43,527 nucleotides of DNA from CAYVUV01 sp964455095 (GCA_964455095.1 CAYVUV010000101.1:1-43527); one strand, 5' to 3'; shown: positions 15,663-24,308, numbered from the stretch's first letter. Made by a program: numbers and translations. Notes: generated from the sequence alone by a model not told the origin.

Positions 15663-16625
15663 CTGACTCGCTACGCCAAGCTCGCCTGGGGCGTCCTGGG
15701 CTTCAACCTGTTGGTCATCCTGTGGGGCGCGTTCGTGCGTGCCTCCGGATCGGGCGCCGGCTGCGGCAGTCACTGGCCGCTGTGCAATGGTGTCGTCGTG
15801 CCGCGCGCGCCGGCGCTGGCGACGCTGATCGAGTTCGGCCACCGCCTGAGCAGCGGCGTGGCGTTGCTGCTGGTGGTGGCCCTGGTCGTCGGCGCCTGGC
15901 GCACCTACCCGCGCGGGCACCTGGTGCGGCGCGGCGCGACGTTCTCCGGTCTGTTCATCGTCACCGAAGCATTGATCGGTGCCGGACTGGTCCTGCTCGA
16001 GCTGGTGGCCGACAACGCCTCGGTGGCGCGCGGCTTCTGGGTGGCCGGCCATCTGCTCAACACGTTTCTTCTCGTCGCGGCGCTGACGCTGACGGCGTGG
16101 TGGGCATCGGGCGGCACCGCGCCGCGTCTGCGCGGCCAGGGCGCGCTGCCGGCGCTGTTCGGCCTGACGCTCGCCGGCGTGCTGGTGCTCGGCATCAGCG
16201 GCGCCGTGACGGCGCTCGGCGACACCTTGTTCCCGGCCGCCACCCTCGCCGAGGCCAAGGCGATGACGTTCTCCGATACGGCGCACATCTTCGTGCGCTT
16301 GCGCATCTGGCATCCGACGCTCGCCATCGCCGTCGCGCTCTGCGTCGCGGCCGTCAGCGCGACGGCCGCCGCCGCGCGCCCGCAACCGGTCGTCCGTCTG
16401 CTGGCCCTGAGCGTGGTCGGGATCTACATCCTGCAACTCGCCGTCGGCGCACTCAACGTCTGGCTCCTCGCCCCGGTTGCACTGCAGATCGTCCACCTGT
16501 TGCTGTCCGATCTCCTCTGGATCGTCCTGCTCGTCCTCGCCTCCAGCGCCCTCGCCGCCGAGCCGCACGCGGCGGCAGCGCAGCGCCCGCTGCGGCGCGC
16601 GCTGGCGACCGGCCAGCGCGGCTGA
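15663..16625 (+). CDS. ctaA: Heme A synthase (COX15/CtaA family), probable CTG start
   Basis: About 320 residues and eight membrane helices. The enzyme oxidises heme O to heme A for cytochrome oxidase. GAFVRASGSGAGCGSHWPLC carries the paired Cys region of the first loop, and the four heme-ligand histidines are recognisable: FGHRLSSG, AGHLLNTFLL, IWHPTLA and IVHLLLSDLLW. There is no ATG, GTG or TTG in frame before the homology begins at TRYAKLAWGVLGF. A CTG at 15663 sits 6 bases after GGGG; another CTG at 15648 overlaps the dCMP deaminase stop as CTGA. I choose 15663 but either is possible. No ctaB or oxidase genes are in the window. Confidence 0.8.
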   Translation: MTRYAKLAWGVLGFNLLVILWGAFVRASGSGAGCGSHWPLCNGVVVPRAPALATLIEFGHRLSSGVALLLVVALVVGAWRTYPRGHLVRRGATFSGLFIVTEALIGAGLVLLELVADNASVARGFWVAGHLLNTFLLVAALTLTAWWASGGTAPRLRGQGALPALFGLTLAGVLVLGISGAVTALGDTLFPAATLAEAKAMTFSDTAHIFVRLRIWHPTLAIAVALCVAAVSATAAAARPQPVVRLLALSVVGIYILQLAVGALNVWLLAPVALQIVHLLLSDLLWIVLLVLASSALAAEPHAAAAQRPLRRALATGQRG

Positions 16626-16666
16626 GCCCCGGCCGCCTGCCCGCTGGCGCCGGCGCGGCGGGGTGG

Positions 16667-16672
16667 TGTAGA
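16667..16672 (+). promoter_or_regulatory. Candidate -10 box giving a near-leaderless message
   Basis: TGTAGA ends 8 bases before the ATG at 16681. Its position matches the -10 boxes before holA and the gene at 25186. No clear -35 box is seen. Weak on its own. Confidence 0.3.
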
Positions 16673-16680
16673 CCGACTGC

Positions 16681-17208
16681 ATGGGGTTCCACGCCCTCGC
16701 GGCGGTCCTGTTGGTCAGTACCCTGGCAGCCTGCGCGTCGCGGCCGCCGGCGCCGCTCGAGCCGCCGCCCGCGCCGGTGTCGTCGCCGGAGGGGTTGCAC
16801 GTGTGGCTGACCTGGGCGGCCCCGGTCGATCTCGACCTCTATCTCACCGATCCGACCTGGGAGTCGCTCTATTTCAGCAACAATCCGACCCGTTCCGGCG
16901 CTCGTCTGGAACGCGATGCGCGCTGCCCGGCGACGCCCGCACCAGAGCCGGTGCTGGAGCACGCGCGCATCGCCGAGCCGGCGGCCGGGCCGTACCGCGT
17001 CGGCGTCGACTTCATCGATGCGTGTGGCACAGAGCTGGAAGCAGTGCCGTTTCGCGTCGCGGTCGACCTCAACGGCGCGCGCCGCGAGGCGACCGGGGTG
17101 GTCAAACGGCAGCAGTTTCAAGTCGTCGTGCTGGAGTTCGAGCTGCAACGCGATGCCCGCGGCGCCATCGTGCTGGCACCGGCGCCGCCGGCGGGGAGTA
17201 CGCCATGA
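16681..17208 (+). CDS. Lipoprotein resembling YfaP/DUF2135-type domain
   Basis: A 175-residue protein with a lipoprotein signal (lipobox LAAC, Cys18) and a proline-rich spacer. The rest resembles the beta-rich YfaP/DUF2135-type domain: LHVWLTWAAPVDLDLYLTDP, then YFSNNPTRSGARLERDARC and GPYRVGVDFID, a pattern also seen in secreted proteins with pre-peptidase-like folds. No catalytic residues are apparent. It probably sits in the periplasm or outer membrane. The stop overlaps the following cytochrome-propeller gene in a 4-base ATGA, so the two products may work together. The family link is by motif resemblance only. Confidence 0.65.
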   Translation: MGFHALAAVLLVSTLAACASRPPAPLEPPPAPVSSPEGLHVWLTWAAPVDLDLYLTDPTWESLYFSNNPTRSGARLERDARCPATPAPEPVLEHARIAEPAAGPYRVGVDFIDACGTELEAVPFRVAVDLNGARREATGVVKRQQFQVVVLEFELQRDARGAIVLAPAPPAGSTP

Positions 17209-19010
17209 CCAATCGTCGGCAATGGCAGAACGGATCGCTGGTGCGCGTGCTGGCCCTGGTGGTGTGCTGGGCGGCCGCGGCTGCCGCGCAGGAAGGCGTG
17301 GTCTCGGGCCATGTGCGCGGCGAGAGCGGCAGCCCCGTCGTCGGCGCGATGGTCACCGCCACGCACCGCGAGCTGCAGCGCGGCACAACGGTCTTCACCG
17401 ATGCCGCCGGGGGCTTCCAGCTGCCGCCGCTCGAGCCCGGGCGCTACGACCTGCGCGCGCGCCGGGTCGGCTACGAAGACCTGACCCACGACGGCGTCGA
17501 TCTCGCGGCGGGCGCGCAGCAGGTCGACTTCGCCCTCGCGGCGGAAGCCGATCCGCAAGCGCTGGCCTGGCAGCTGCCGGCGAGCCGCTGGCTGCCGCTG
17601 CTGCTGGCGCGGTTGTCGAGCGACACGCACCGCGAGGAGTTCGTCCGCCAGTGCACCTTCTGCCACCAGCAGGGCAGCTGGGCGACGCGCGTGCCGCGCA
17701 GTACCGCCGACTGGGACAAGATCCTCAAGCTCATGGCGCGCATGGGCGGCGTCATCTCCTCCGACCTGCGCGCCGAGTTGCCCGCGGCGTTCAATGCCGC
17801 CTATGCCGACGAGGCCTACGTGGCGGCGCTGACCCGGCCGGTGTTCGTCCCGCCCCCCGGTCCGCAGGGCGCGGCGGCGACCGCGGTCGTCACCGAATGG
17901 GATCTCGGCCACGCGGCGTCGATGCAGCACGATCTGGTCGTGCATCCGGACGGCAGGATCTACTCGGTCGACACCAACCAGGACCAACTCTACCGCCTCG
18001 ACCCGCGCACCAGCGCGCGCCAGGCGTGGGCGATTCCGCGCGGCGACTCGCCCCTCGGCGGCGTGTTCAACGTCACCGGAACGATTCTGGCCCCGAACAG
18101 CAACTCGCACGTGGCGCCGCACAGCCTGCAGGTGGCGCCCGACGGGTCGATCTGGGTGACGCTGTGCCTGGGCAACAAGATCGGCCGCTTCGATCCGCAG
18201 CGCGAGCACTGGGACATCATCGAGCTCGAGGAGGGGCTCTACCCGCACACGCTGCGCTTCGACCGCCAGGGGCGTGTCTGGTACACGCTCGCGGTCAGCA
18301 ATCACATCGGCATGATCGATCCCGCCAGCGGCGCGCGGCGCACCATCCGCCTGCCGGCGCGCGACTGGAAGCAGGCGGTGGCGCTGCGCGTGGTGCCGGC
18401 GTTTCTGTGGCTGGGCCAGTACCTGCCCCTCGGCAGCGAGCCGCCGTCGGGCGAGGGCGTCAACCTGCCGGTGCCGTACGGCATCGACATCGCGCCGGAC
18501 GGTGGGGTGTGGTTCAGCCAGCTCAACGAGCGCCGCATCGGCCGCCTCGACCCCGACTCCGGTGCCGTCGAGGTGATCGACACGCCGTTCCCCGGCCCGC
18601 GCCGCCTGCGCTTCGATTCGAAGGGCAACCTGTGGATCCCCGGCTTCAGCGCCGGGCTCATCGCGCGCTACACGCCGCAGAGCCGCGAGTTCCGCACCTG
18701 GAAGCTGCCCAGCGACGGCGTCGAGACACCCTACGCGCTCAACGTCGACCGGCGCACCGACACGGTGTGGATCTGCGGCACCAGCTCCGACACGCTGATC
18801 AGCTTCGCCCCCGCCACCGAATCGTTCACGGTCTATCCGTTGCCCACCCGCGTCACCTACACGCGCGAGATCGACTTCGACGCGCACGGCGGCGTCTGGG
18901 CGTCGAACTCCAACTTTCCCACCTGGCAGATCGAAGCGCCCGGGCCGAAGGTCCTGCGCTTGCAGCCCGGCGCCGCCGCGCCGGTCCAACAGGTCGCCGC
19001 CGCCGAGTGA
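17205..19010 (+). CDS. Secreted c-type-heme protein with streptogramin-lyase-like beta-propeller
   Basis: A 601-residue exported protein in three parts. A signal peptide (residues 1-28) precedes a carboxypeptidase-regulatory-like beta-sandwich (about 30-112; GHVRGESGSPVVGAMVTATH). A short cytochrome-like segment contains CTFCH (Cys150, Cys153, His154), a covalent heme-c site. A long Vgb/NHL-type propeller (about 185-590) follows, with repeats such as DLVVHPDGRIYSVDTNQDQL, PHSLQVAPDGSIWVTL and YGIDIAPDGGVWFSQL. Only one CxxCH is present. Vgb lyases linearise streptogramins, but many propellers of this type are periplasmic and not antibiotic lyases. It overlaps the upstream lipoprotein (ATGA) and the downstream CoA-transferase (GTGA). 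Confidence 0.8.
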   Translation: MTNRRQWQNGSLVRVLALVVCWAAAAAAQEGVVSGHVRGESGSPVVGAMVTATHRELQRGTTVFTDAAGGFQLPPLEPGRYDLRARRVGYEDLTHDGVDLAAGAQQVDFALAAEADPQALAWQLPASRWLPLLLARLSSDTHREEFVRQCTFCHQQGSWATRVPRSTADWDKILKLMARMGGVISSDLRAELPAAFNAAYADEAYVAALTRPVFVPPPGPQGAAATAVVTEWDLGHAASMQHDLVVHPDGRIYSVDTNQDQLYRLDPRTSARQAWAIPRGDSPLGGVFNVTGTILAPNSNSHVAPHSLQVAPDGSIWVTLCLGNKIGRFDPQREHWDIIELEEGLYPHTLRFDRQGRVWYTLAVSNHIGMIDPASGARRTIRLPARDWKQAVALRVVPAFLWLGQYLPLGSEPPSGEGVNLPVPYGIDIAPDGGVWFSQLNERRIGRLDPDSGAVEVIDTPFPGPRRLRFDSKGNLWIPGFSAGLIARYTPQSREFRTWKLPSDGVETPYALNVDRRTDTVWICGTSSDTLISFAPATESFTVYPLPTRVTYTREIDFDAHGGVWASNSNFPTWQIEAPGPKVLRLQPGAAAPVQQVAAAE

Positions 19011-21403
19011 ACGCACCCGGATCCGCCGCCCTCGCCGGCATTCGCGTCCTCGATCTCGCCGACACCAGTGGCGCGTATTGCGGCAAGCTGCTCGGCGACA
19101 TGGGCGCCGATGTCATCAAAGTCGAATCGCCCGCGGGCGATCCGGCGCGCGCTGTCGGGCCGTTCGCCGGCGGCCAATGCGACGGCGAGCACAGCCTCTT
19201 CTTCTGGCACTTCAACGGCAGCAAGCGCGGCATTGCGCTGGACCTCGAGCGACCCGAAGACCGCACGCAGCTCGACGCGCTGCTGGCGACGGCCGACGTG
19301 GTACTGCTCACCGGCACTCCCGCCGCGCTGGCGCGGCGCGGGCTGGCGTGCGCGCCGCTCGCCGCGCGCTTCCCGCACCTCGTCGTGGCGGCCGTGGCAC
19401 CGTTCGGGCAGAGCGGATCGCGTTGCGAATGGACGAGCTGCGACCTGGTCGCCCAGGCGCTGGGCGGCATGGTGTTCGTCAACGGCCATCCCGGCGAACC
19501 GCCGCTGCGCGGCAGCGGCCTGCCGGCGTATCACGGCGCGGCGCTGCAGGCGGCGATCGGGATCATGCTGGCGCTGTTGGCGCGGGCGCGCAGCGGCCGC
19601 GGCCAGGTCGTCGACGTGAGCCTGCAGGAGAGCGTCGTCGCGCTGCTCGAGCATGTCACGGCGACCTTCCACGCCACCGGGCGCGTCGAGACGCGCCGCG
19701 GCAGCTTGCACTGGACCGGTGCGTTTCGGCTGGCGCGTTGCCGCGATGGCGACGTCTTGCTGTCGAGCGCCGGCGATTGGACGACGCTGCTCGAGTGGGT
19801 CAAGGCCGACGGCGCGGCGCGCGACCTGGTCGATCCGGTGTGGGAGGACGTCGCGCACCGCCGCGCCCACGCCGCGCACCTGTTCGACGTGCTGGCCGCC
19901 TGGGCGGCCGACTACCGCGTCGCCGATCTGGTCGCCGCCGCGCAACTGCGCCGGCTGCCGTTCGCGGCCGTGCGGCCGCTGGCGGAGCTGCGCGCGCACC
20001 CGCAACTGCGCGCCCGATCGTTCTTCGTTGCGCTGCCCGACGCGAAGCTCGGCGGCGCCGTGGAGTATCCGGGCGCCCCCTACACCTTCAGCGCGACGCC
20101 GTGGCGCCTGGCGCGCCGCGCGCCGCGACTGGCCGAGCACTCGGTTGAAGTGCTCGCGGCGCTCGCGGAGCCGGCGCGTCGCGCGGTGCAGCCCACCACG
20201 ACCGTGACCGGTCGCGCGCTCGACGGGGTGCGCGTGCTCGACTTCACCTGGCATGTCGCCGGACCGGTGGCGACGCGGGTGCTGGCGGACCACGGTGCCG
20301 ACGTCATCAAGATCGAGCGGCCGGGGGCGGGGGACTACGGCAGTCGGCGCGAGGGGTTGACCGGCAACCTCAACCGCGGCAAGCGCAGCGTGGTCGTCGA
20401 TCTCGCCGACCCGCGCGGCCTCGCTGTGGTGCGCGATCTGGTGCGCCAGTGCGACGTCGTGATCGACAACTTCAGCCGCCGCGTGATGCCCAACTGGGGC
20501 CTGGACTTCGCGGCGCTGCGCGAGCTCAATCCCGCGATCATCGCCGTCGGCATGCCGGGTTTCGGCAACACCGGTCCACACGCGGACGACGTCAGCTACG
20601 GCCCGACGCTGCAGGCGATTGCCGGCTATACCTGGGCGATGCGTCACGCCGGCGGCGCGCCCGCCGGCTGGGGCTTTTCGTTCTCCGATCTGGCGTGCGG
20701 CTACGCCGCGGCGCTTTCAGTGCTCCTGGCCCTCTGGCACCGGGGCCGCACCGGCAGCGGGCAGATGGTCGAGGTCGCCCAGCTGGCGGCGCTGGCGGCC
20801 CTGCGCGGGCCGGCGCTGCTGGCCGCCTGTGCCGGCGCCGACGGCAGCGAGCCACTCGGCAATCGTTCCGCCGAAGGGCCCGCCGCACCGCACGGCGTCT
20901 ACCGCTGCCGCGATGATGCCGGGGGGCGCGAACGCTGGTGCGCCATCGCGGCGTTTGGCGACGACGAATGGGCGCGGTGCGCGCGGGCGATGAGTGACCC
21001 GAGGCGCGCCGCCGATTCGCGCTTCGCCACGCTGGCTGCACGCCTGGTGCACGAGCGCGAGCTCGACGCGCTGGTCGAGTCGTGGACGTCGACGCGCGAT
21101 GTCGACGACGTCGTGGCGGCGCTGCAGGCGGTGGGTGTGGCGGCCGGGGTGGTGGCCGATGCCGAGGATTTGTGCGCGCGCGATCCGCACCTGGCGGCGC
21201 GCGGATATTGGGCGACGGTCGATACGCCCGCGGGGGCGCGTGTGGTCCTCGACGGCGTCGCGTCGCGGCTCTCGCTGACGCCGGGGCGCGTCGCCGCACC
21301 GGCGCCGCTGCTCGGCGAACATACCGCGCAAGTCTTGCGCGAGCTGCTCGGTCTGGAGCAGAGTGCGCTGGTGCCGCTGCGGGGGGATCGGGTCGCAGGC
21401 TGA
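19007..21403 (+). CDS. Two-domain CaiB/BaiF (family III) CoA-transferase
   Basis: A 798-residue fusion of two CaiB/BaiF domains. The N-terminal half starts ALAGIRVLDLADTSGAYCGK, the C-terminal half ALDGVRVLDFTWHVAGPVAT near residue 404; both continue with DMGADVIKVE or DHGADVIKIE. Family III enzymes move CoA between acyl-CoA and a carboxylic acid through an Asp. In the C-half this Asp is present (D561 in FSFSDLACG). In the N-half the aligned position is Tyr175 (LPAYHGAALQ), so that half is probably structural. Such duplications form an intramolecular version of the interlocked dimer. The GTG at 19007 overlaps the previous stop (GTGA). Substrate unknown. Confidence 0.85.
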   Translation: MNAPGSAALAGIRVLDLADTSGAYCGKLLGDMGADVIKVESPAGDPARAVGPFAGGQCDGEHSLFFWHFNGSKRGIALDLERPEDRTQLDALLATADVVLLTGTPAALARRGLACAPLAARFPHLVVAAVAPFGQSGSRCEWTSCDLVAQALGGMVFVNGHPGEPPLRGSGLPAYHGAALQAAIGIMLALLARARSGRGQVVDVSLQESVVALLEHVTATFHATGRVETRRGSLHWTGAFRLARCRDGDVLLSSAGDWTTLLEWVKADGAARDLVDPVWEDVAHRRAHAAHLFDVLAAWAADYRVADLVAAAQLRRLPFAAVRPLAELRAHPQLRARSFFVALPDAKLGGAVEYPGAPYTFSATPWRLARRAPRLAEHSVEVLAALAEPARRAVQPTTTVTGRALDGVRVLDFTWHVAGPVATRVLADHGADVIKIERPGAGDYGSRREGLTGNLNRGKRSVVVDLADPRGLAVVRDLVRQCDVVIDNFSRRVMPNWGLDFAALRELNPAIIAVGMPGFGNTGPHADDVSYGPTLQAIAGYTWAMRHAGGAPAGWGFSFSDLACGYAAALSVLLALWHRGRTGSGQMVEVAQLAALAALRGPALLAACAGADGSEPLGNRSAEGPAAPHGVYRCRDDAGGRERWCAIAAFGDDEWARCARAMSDPRRAADSRFATLAARLVHERELDALVESWTSTRDVDDVVAALQAVGVAAGVVADAEDLCARDPHLAARGYWATVDTPAGARVVLDGVASRLSLTPGRVAAPAPLLGEHTAQVLRELLGLEQSALVPLRGDRVAG

Positions 21404-21451
21404 CGGTACGCGCAGGGACAATCCCGGCGCTGCTGGCGAAGGAGGGTGAAC

Positions 21452-21895
21452 ATGCCGCGTGAGTTCAAGAAGGTCTTGTGCGGAATCGACTTCTCGGAGA
21501 GCTCGTTCCACGCCCTCGACTACGGCCTGCGCTTCGCGAAGGACGCCGGCGGAACACTGATCCTGCTCCATCTGGTGCACGTGCCGTCGGGCGATCTGCT
21601 CGGCGAGCGCGCCTACACCCTCAATTTCGAGGAGGCCAAGGCGCGGATGCTGCATCTGCTCGAGGACCTGCGCGCGACGCGCCTCGAGGGCTACGCGAAG
21701 GTCGATCTCGTGGTCGACTTCGGCGACCCGGCCCAGCAGATCATCGACCTGGCGCGCGAGCGCGGTGTCGATCTGATCGTGACCTCGACGCACGGCCGCT
21801 CCGGGCTCACGCACCTGATCCTGGGCAGCGTGGCCGAAAAGATCATTCGGCACGCACCGTGTCCGGTGTTCGTGGTACGAGCTGACGTCGAGTAG
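21452..21895 (+). CDS. Universal stress protein, UspA family
   Basis: A 147-residue single-domain Usp. KVLCGIDFSESSFHALDYGL is the N-terminal nucleotide-binding strand and helix, and STHGRSGLTHLILGSVAEKI is the C-terminal ATP-binding motif with the normal nine residues between its last two glycines; the first Gly of the motif is Ser. APCPVFVVR closes the fold. The ATG at 21452 is chosen for an ideal ggagg site 6 bases upstream. Its last 53 bases overlap the end of the convergent yihY gene. Probably an ATP-binding dimer active under energy or oxygen stress, by family knowledge. Confidence 0.9.
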   Translation: MPREFKKVLCGIDFSESSFHALDYGLRFAKDAGGTLILLHLVHVPSGDLLGERAYTLNFEEAKARMLHLLEDLRATRLEGYAKVDLVVDFGDPAQQIIDLARERGVDLIVTSTHGRSGLTHLILGSVAEKIIRHAPCPVFVVRADVE

Positions 21896-22775
21896 CGCGC
21901 TCGATCACCACCTCGTGGTGGGCGCGCGCGACCTCGGCGCCGAACAGGATCACACCCCAGGCGACGTACACCCACGCCAACAGGATCGGCAGCTGCCAGA
22001 GCGCGCCGTACACGGCGCTGTAACGCACCAGGCGGATGACGAAGGTGACGTAGGCCCACTGCGCGAGCTGCCACAGTGTGCCGGCCACCAGCGCGCCGAC
22101 GATGGCCGAGCGGGTGCGCACGGCGGTGTTGGGCAGACCGGTGTACAGCAGCGTGAAGCTGAGCCACAGCAGGGCGTAGGGCAACACGCGCAGCAGTACC
22201 AACACCGCGTCGCCCAGGTACCACGAGTCGAGCAGGAGGTAGATGCGACTGCCCGGCTGGAGGATGGCGGTGAGCGCCAGAGCGAGCAGCAGCAGCAGCG
22301 GCGCCACCAGGATGACCTTGATGAACGAGCGCAGCTTGTGGCGTACCGAGCGCCCCGGCACACCGCCCCAGATGGCGTTGAAGCACATCTCGGCATTGGC
22401 CAGGATGCCCAGCCCGGCGAGGAAGGCGGCGATGGCGCTGAGCACGCCGACGGCGCGCACGTTGGTGCGGTCGATGAACTCGACGATCTGCCGCGCCACC
22501 ACCGGCGAGCCGGCGCCAACCGTGCTGACGATGTAGGGCGTGATCTGGTAATGCAGGCCGACGCCCTTCATGAGCGAGAAGAGCGCGGCCAGCAGCGGCG
22601 TCAGGCCGATCAGAGAGTAGTAGGCCAGGGCCGCCGCCCACTGGATGCACTGGTGGTGGAAGAAACGGATCGCCGCCATCGGCACCGCGACCGCGATGCC
22701 CGGCAGCCAGGTCCGCTCGATCAGCGCCGCCGACAACTGTTCGACGGTCCAGTGCTCGTCGGGTTTCGCCAACAT
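21843..22775 (-). CDS. YihY/BrkB-family inner-membrane protein
   Basis: A 310-residue polytopic protein with about six helices. QWAAALAYYSLIGLTPLLAA is the YihY/virulence-factor-BrkB signature, followed by LSAIAAFLAGLGILANAEMC and IWGGVPGRSVRHKLRSFIKV. A later span, LLLLLALALTAIL, and PYALLWLSFTLLYTGLPNT fit the rest of the family. Once called ribonuclease BN, these are now regarded as membrane proteins of uncertain role. The start codon ATG at 22775 is 13 bases after the stop of holA, so it is likely cotranscribed with it. The 3' end overlaps uspA by 53 bases on the opposite strand. Confidence 0.85.
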   Translation of the reverse strand: MLAKPDEHWTVEQLSAALIERTWLPGIAVAVPMAAIRFFHHQCIQWAAALAYYSLIGLTPLLAALFSLMKGVGLHYQITPYIVSTVGAGSPVVARQIVEFIDRTNVRAVGVLSAIAAFLAGLGILANAEMCFNAIWGGVPGRSVRHKLRSFIKVILVAPLLLLLALALTAILQPGSRIYLLLDSWYLGDAVLVLLRVLPYALLWLSFTLLYTGLPNTAVRTRSAIVGALVAGTLWQLAQWAYVTFVIRLVRYSAVYGALWQLPILLAWVYVAWGVILFGAEVARAHHEVVIERATRRQLVPRTPDTVRAE

Positions 22776-22788
22776 GCTCCGCGTCCCC

Positions 22789-24171
22789 TCAGCGCGCCGC
22801 GGCGCGCCGCTCCGTCCCGCGACAGAGGTCGAGCACGTAGGCTTCCATCATCAAATGCGAGTCGCCACCGCTGCTCTTGAGCTTGACGTCGAGCGCCTGC
22901 AGGCCGAGCAGCGCGCGCTGCAGCACGGCGGTGCTGGTGCGACTGGCATTCTGCAGTGCCAGGTACAGGCCGAAGGGGTGCACGCCGCCGAACGCTTCGC
23001 GTTGCGCGTCGCTGAGCTTGGGCAACAGGCGGTCGCGGAAGGCGGCAAACTGCATCGAGGCCGTCCACGCGCTGCCGAACACGGCCAGGCACTCGCGCGC
23101 CAGCAACAGCAGCCGCAGCTCGCGGGCGATGAGGGCGAGCAGGCGCAGCGGGTGCTCCCCCTGCTCGAAGAGCGAGCGCAGCATGGGCAGCGCCTGCGTG
23201 GCCTGGCGTTGCGCCAGGGCGCGGGTGAAGTCGAAGATCCACGACTCGGCGAGGTCGCGCATGCAGGTGCGCACGTCGCCTTCTTCGACCACGGGGCTGT
23301 CGCCCGCGTACAGGCAGAGCTTTTCCAATTCCATCGCCAGCGGGGCCGGGTTCGGCCCGGCGCGCTGGCCGACCAGGCGGCGCGCCGCCGGCGACAGGCG
23401 CTTGTGGTGCTCGGCGAGCACGCGGCCGATGAGCTGGTCGATGCTCTCGGCCGTCAACGCGCCGCTGCGCTCGCGCTCGACGGTGAGCTCCGCCACCTGC
23501 CCGATGTCGGCGATGCCCTTGACGATGCGCTTGCGGCGGTCGACCGCCGCGGCGGTGAACAGCAGCACGCTGCCCGGCGGCATGCCGGCGCGCAGGAAGT
23601 CGTCGAGCAGGCCGCTCTCGTCGCGGTGGGCGGCGACGGTCAGCTCGCGCTCGCCGCAATACGCCGCGACGGCGGCCAGCGTCTCGCGCTCGCGCCCGTC
23701 GGCGGTGCGGCCGAGCACGGCGCTGGTGTCGGTGGCCGGCAGGCGCGCCCAATCGGCGGCGGCAAACTGTTCCTGGGTCCAGCCGGCCATCGCCGCCAGG
23801 ACCAATAGCTTGCTGGCCGCCTCGGCCTGGCGCTCCTCGCCCCAGGCCGTGAAGAGCGCCGCGGCGATGTCGGCGCGTTTCTCGCCGGAGAGAAAGAGCG
23901 TCGGCTCGCGCACCCAGACCAGCTTGGTGCCGGCGAACAGCCCGGGCATGCGCAGGCTGTCGAGGATCGGCGCGATGGCAGCCGTGCGCCCGTCGTAGAT
24001 CTCGAGGTTGAAGCTGCGTCGTTCGGCCGGCACGAGCACGTCGATCAGCGCGCGGGCGACACCCTCGGTCTCGAACGGCTCGCCGATGATCAGATAGACC
24101 GGTGCGGCCTGGCGCTTGGCCGCGGCGAGCAGAGCCTCGATGTCGGTGCCGGTGCGGGGCGGGCTGGGCAT
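22789..24171 (-). CDS. holA: DNA polymerase III delta subunit
   Basis: A 460-residue homologue of the clamp-loader delta subunit, which opens the beta sliding clamp. The N-terminal VYLIIGEPFETEGVARALID, the PGLFAGTKLVWV clamp-contact region, and the C-terminal DFTRALAQRQATQALPMLRS and LLALIARELRLLLLA blocks match HolA. It is about 115 residues longer than E. coli HolA (343). The extra length falls mainly between residues ~95 and 185 (WTQEQFAAADWARLPATDTS and neighbours), inside the first domain. The ATG at 24171 lies 8 bases after a clear -10 box, so the message may be leaderless. Confidence 0.8.
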   Translation of the reverse strand: MPSPPRTGTDIEALLAAAKRQAAPVYLIIGEPFETEGVARALIDVLVPAERRSFNLEIYDGRTAAIAPILDSLRMPGLFAGTKLVWVREPTLFLSGEKRADIAAALFTAWGEERQAEAASKLLVLAAMAGWTQEQFAAADWARLPATDTSAVLGRTADGRERETLAAVAAYCGERELTVAAHRDESGLLDDFLRAGMPPGSVLLFTAAAVDRRKRIVKGIADIGQVAELTVERERSGALTAESIDQLIGRVLAEHHKRLSPAARRLVGQRAGPNPAPLAMELEKLCLYAGDSPVVEEGDVRTCMRDLAESWIFDFTRALAQRQATQALPMLRSLFEQGEHPLRLLALIARELRLLLLARECLAVFGSAWTASMQFAAFRDRLLPKLSDAQREAFGGVHPFGLYLALQNASRTSTAVLQRALLGLQALDVKLKSSGGDSHLMMEAYVLDLCRGTERRAAAR

Positions 24172-24179
24172 GCCGGCCG

Positions 24180-24208
24180 ACTGTAGCGAAGCCGCCGAGC
24201 TTGTCCAA
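24180..24208 (-). promoter_or_regulatory. Candidate promoter of holA, leaderless geometry
   Basis: On the minus strand TTGGAC (24208-24203), a 17-base spacer and TACAGT (24185-24180). Only 8 bases separate the -10 box from the ATG, so transcription would begin at or next to the start codon. Confidence 0.6.
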
Positions 24209-24308
24209 CGCCGCCGGCGCCGCGACGGTTTGGCGGCCGCGCTGGCGGCGTGTTAACCAGCTGCGGCAACCGCGCTAGCGGCCGTAGGCCGGCGCAGGGA
24301 GAATTCGC

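Noticed and set aside
16916..19006. Upstream extension of the CoA-transferase frame to nearly 1,500 codons
   Set aside because: The extension is an alternate frame of the propeller gene. CaiB homology begins at the GTG of 19007, which overlaps the previous stop.
17118..19016. Long minus-strand open frame opposite the propeller gene
   Set aside because: The plus-strand product has a signal peptide, heme site and propeller repeats; the minus-strand translation is featureless and Arg-rich.
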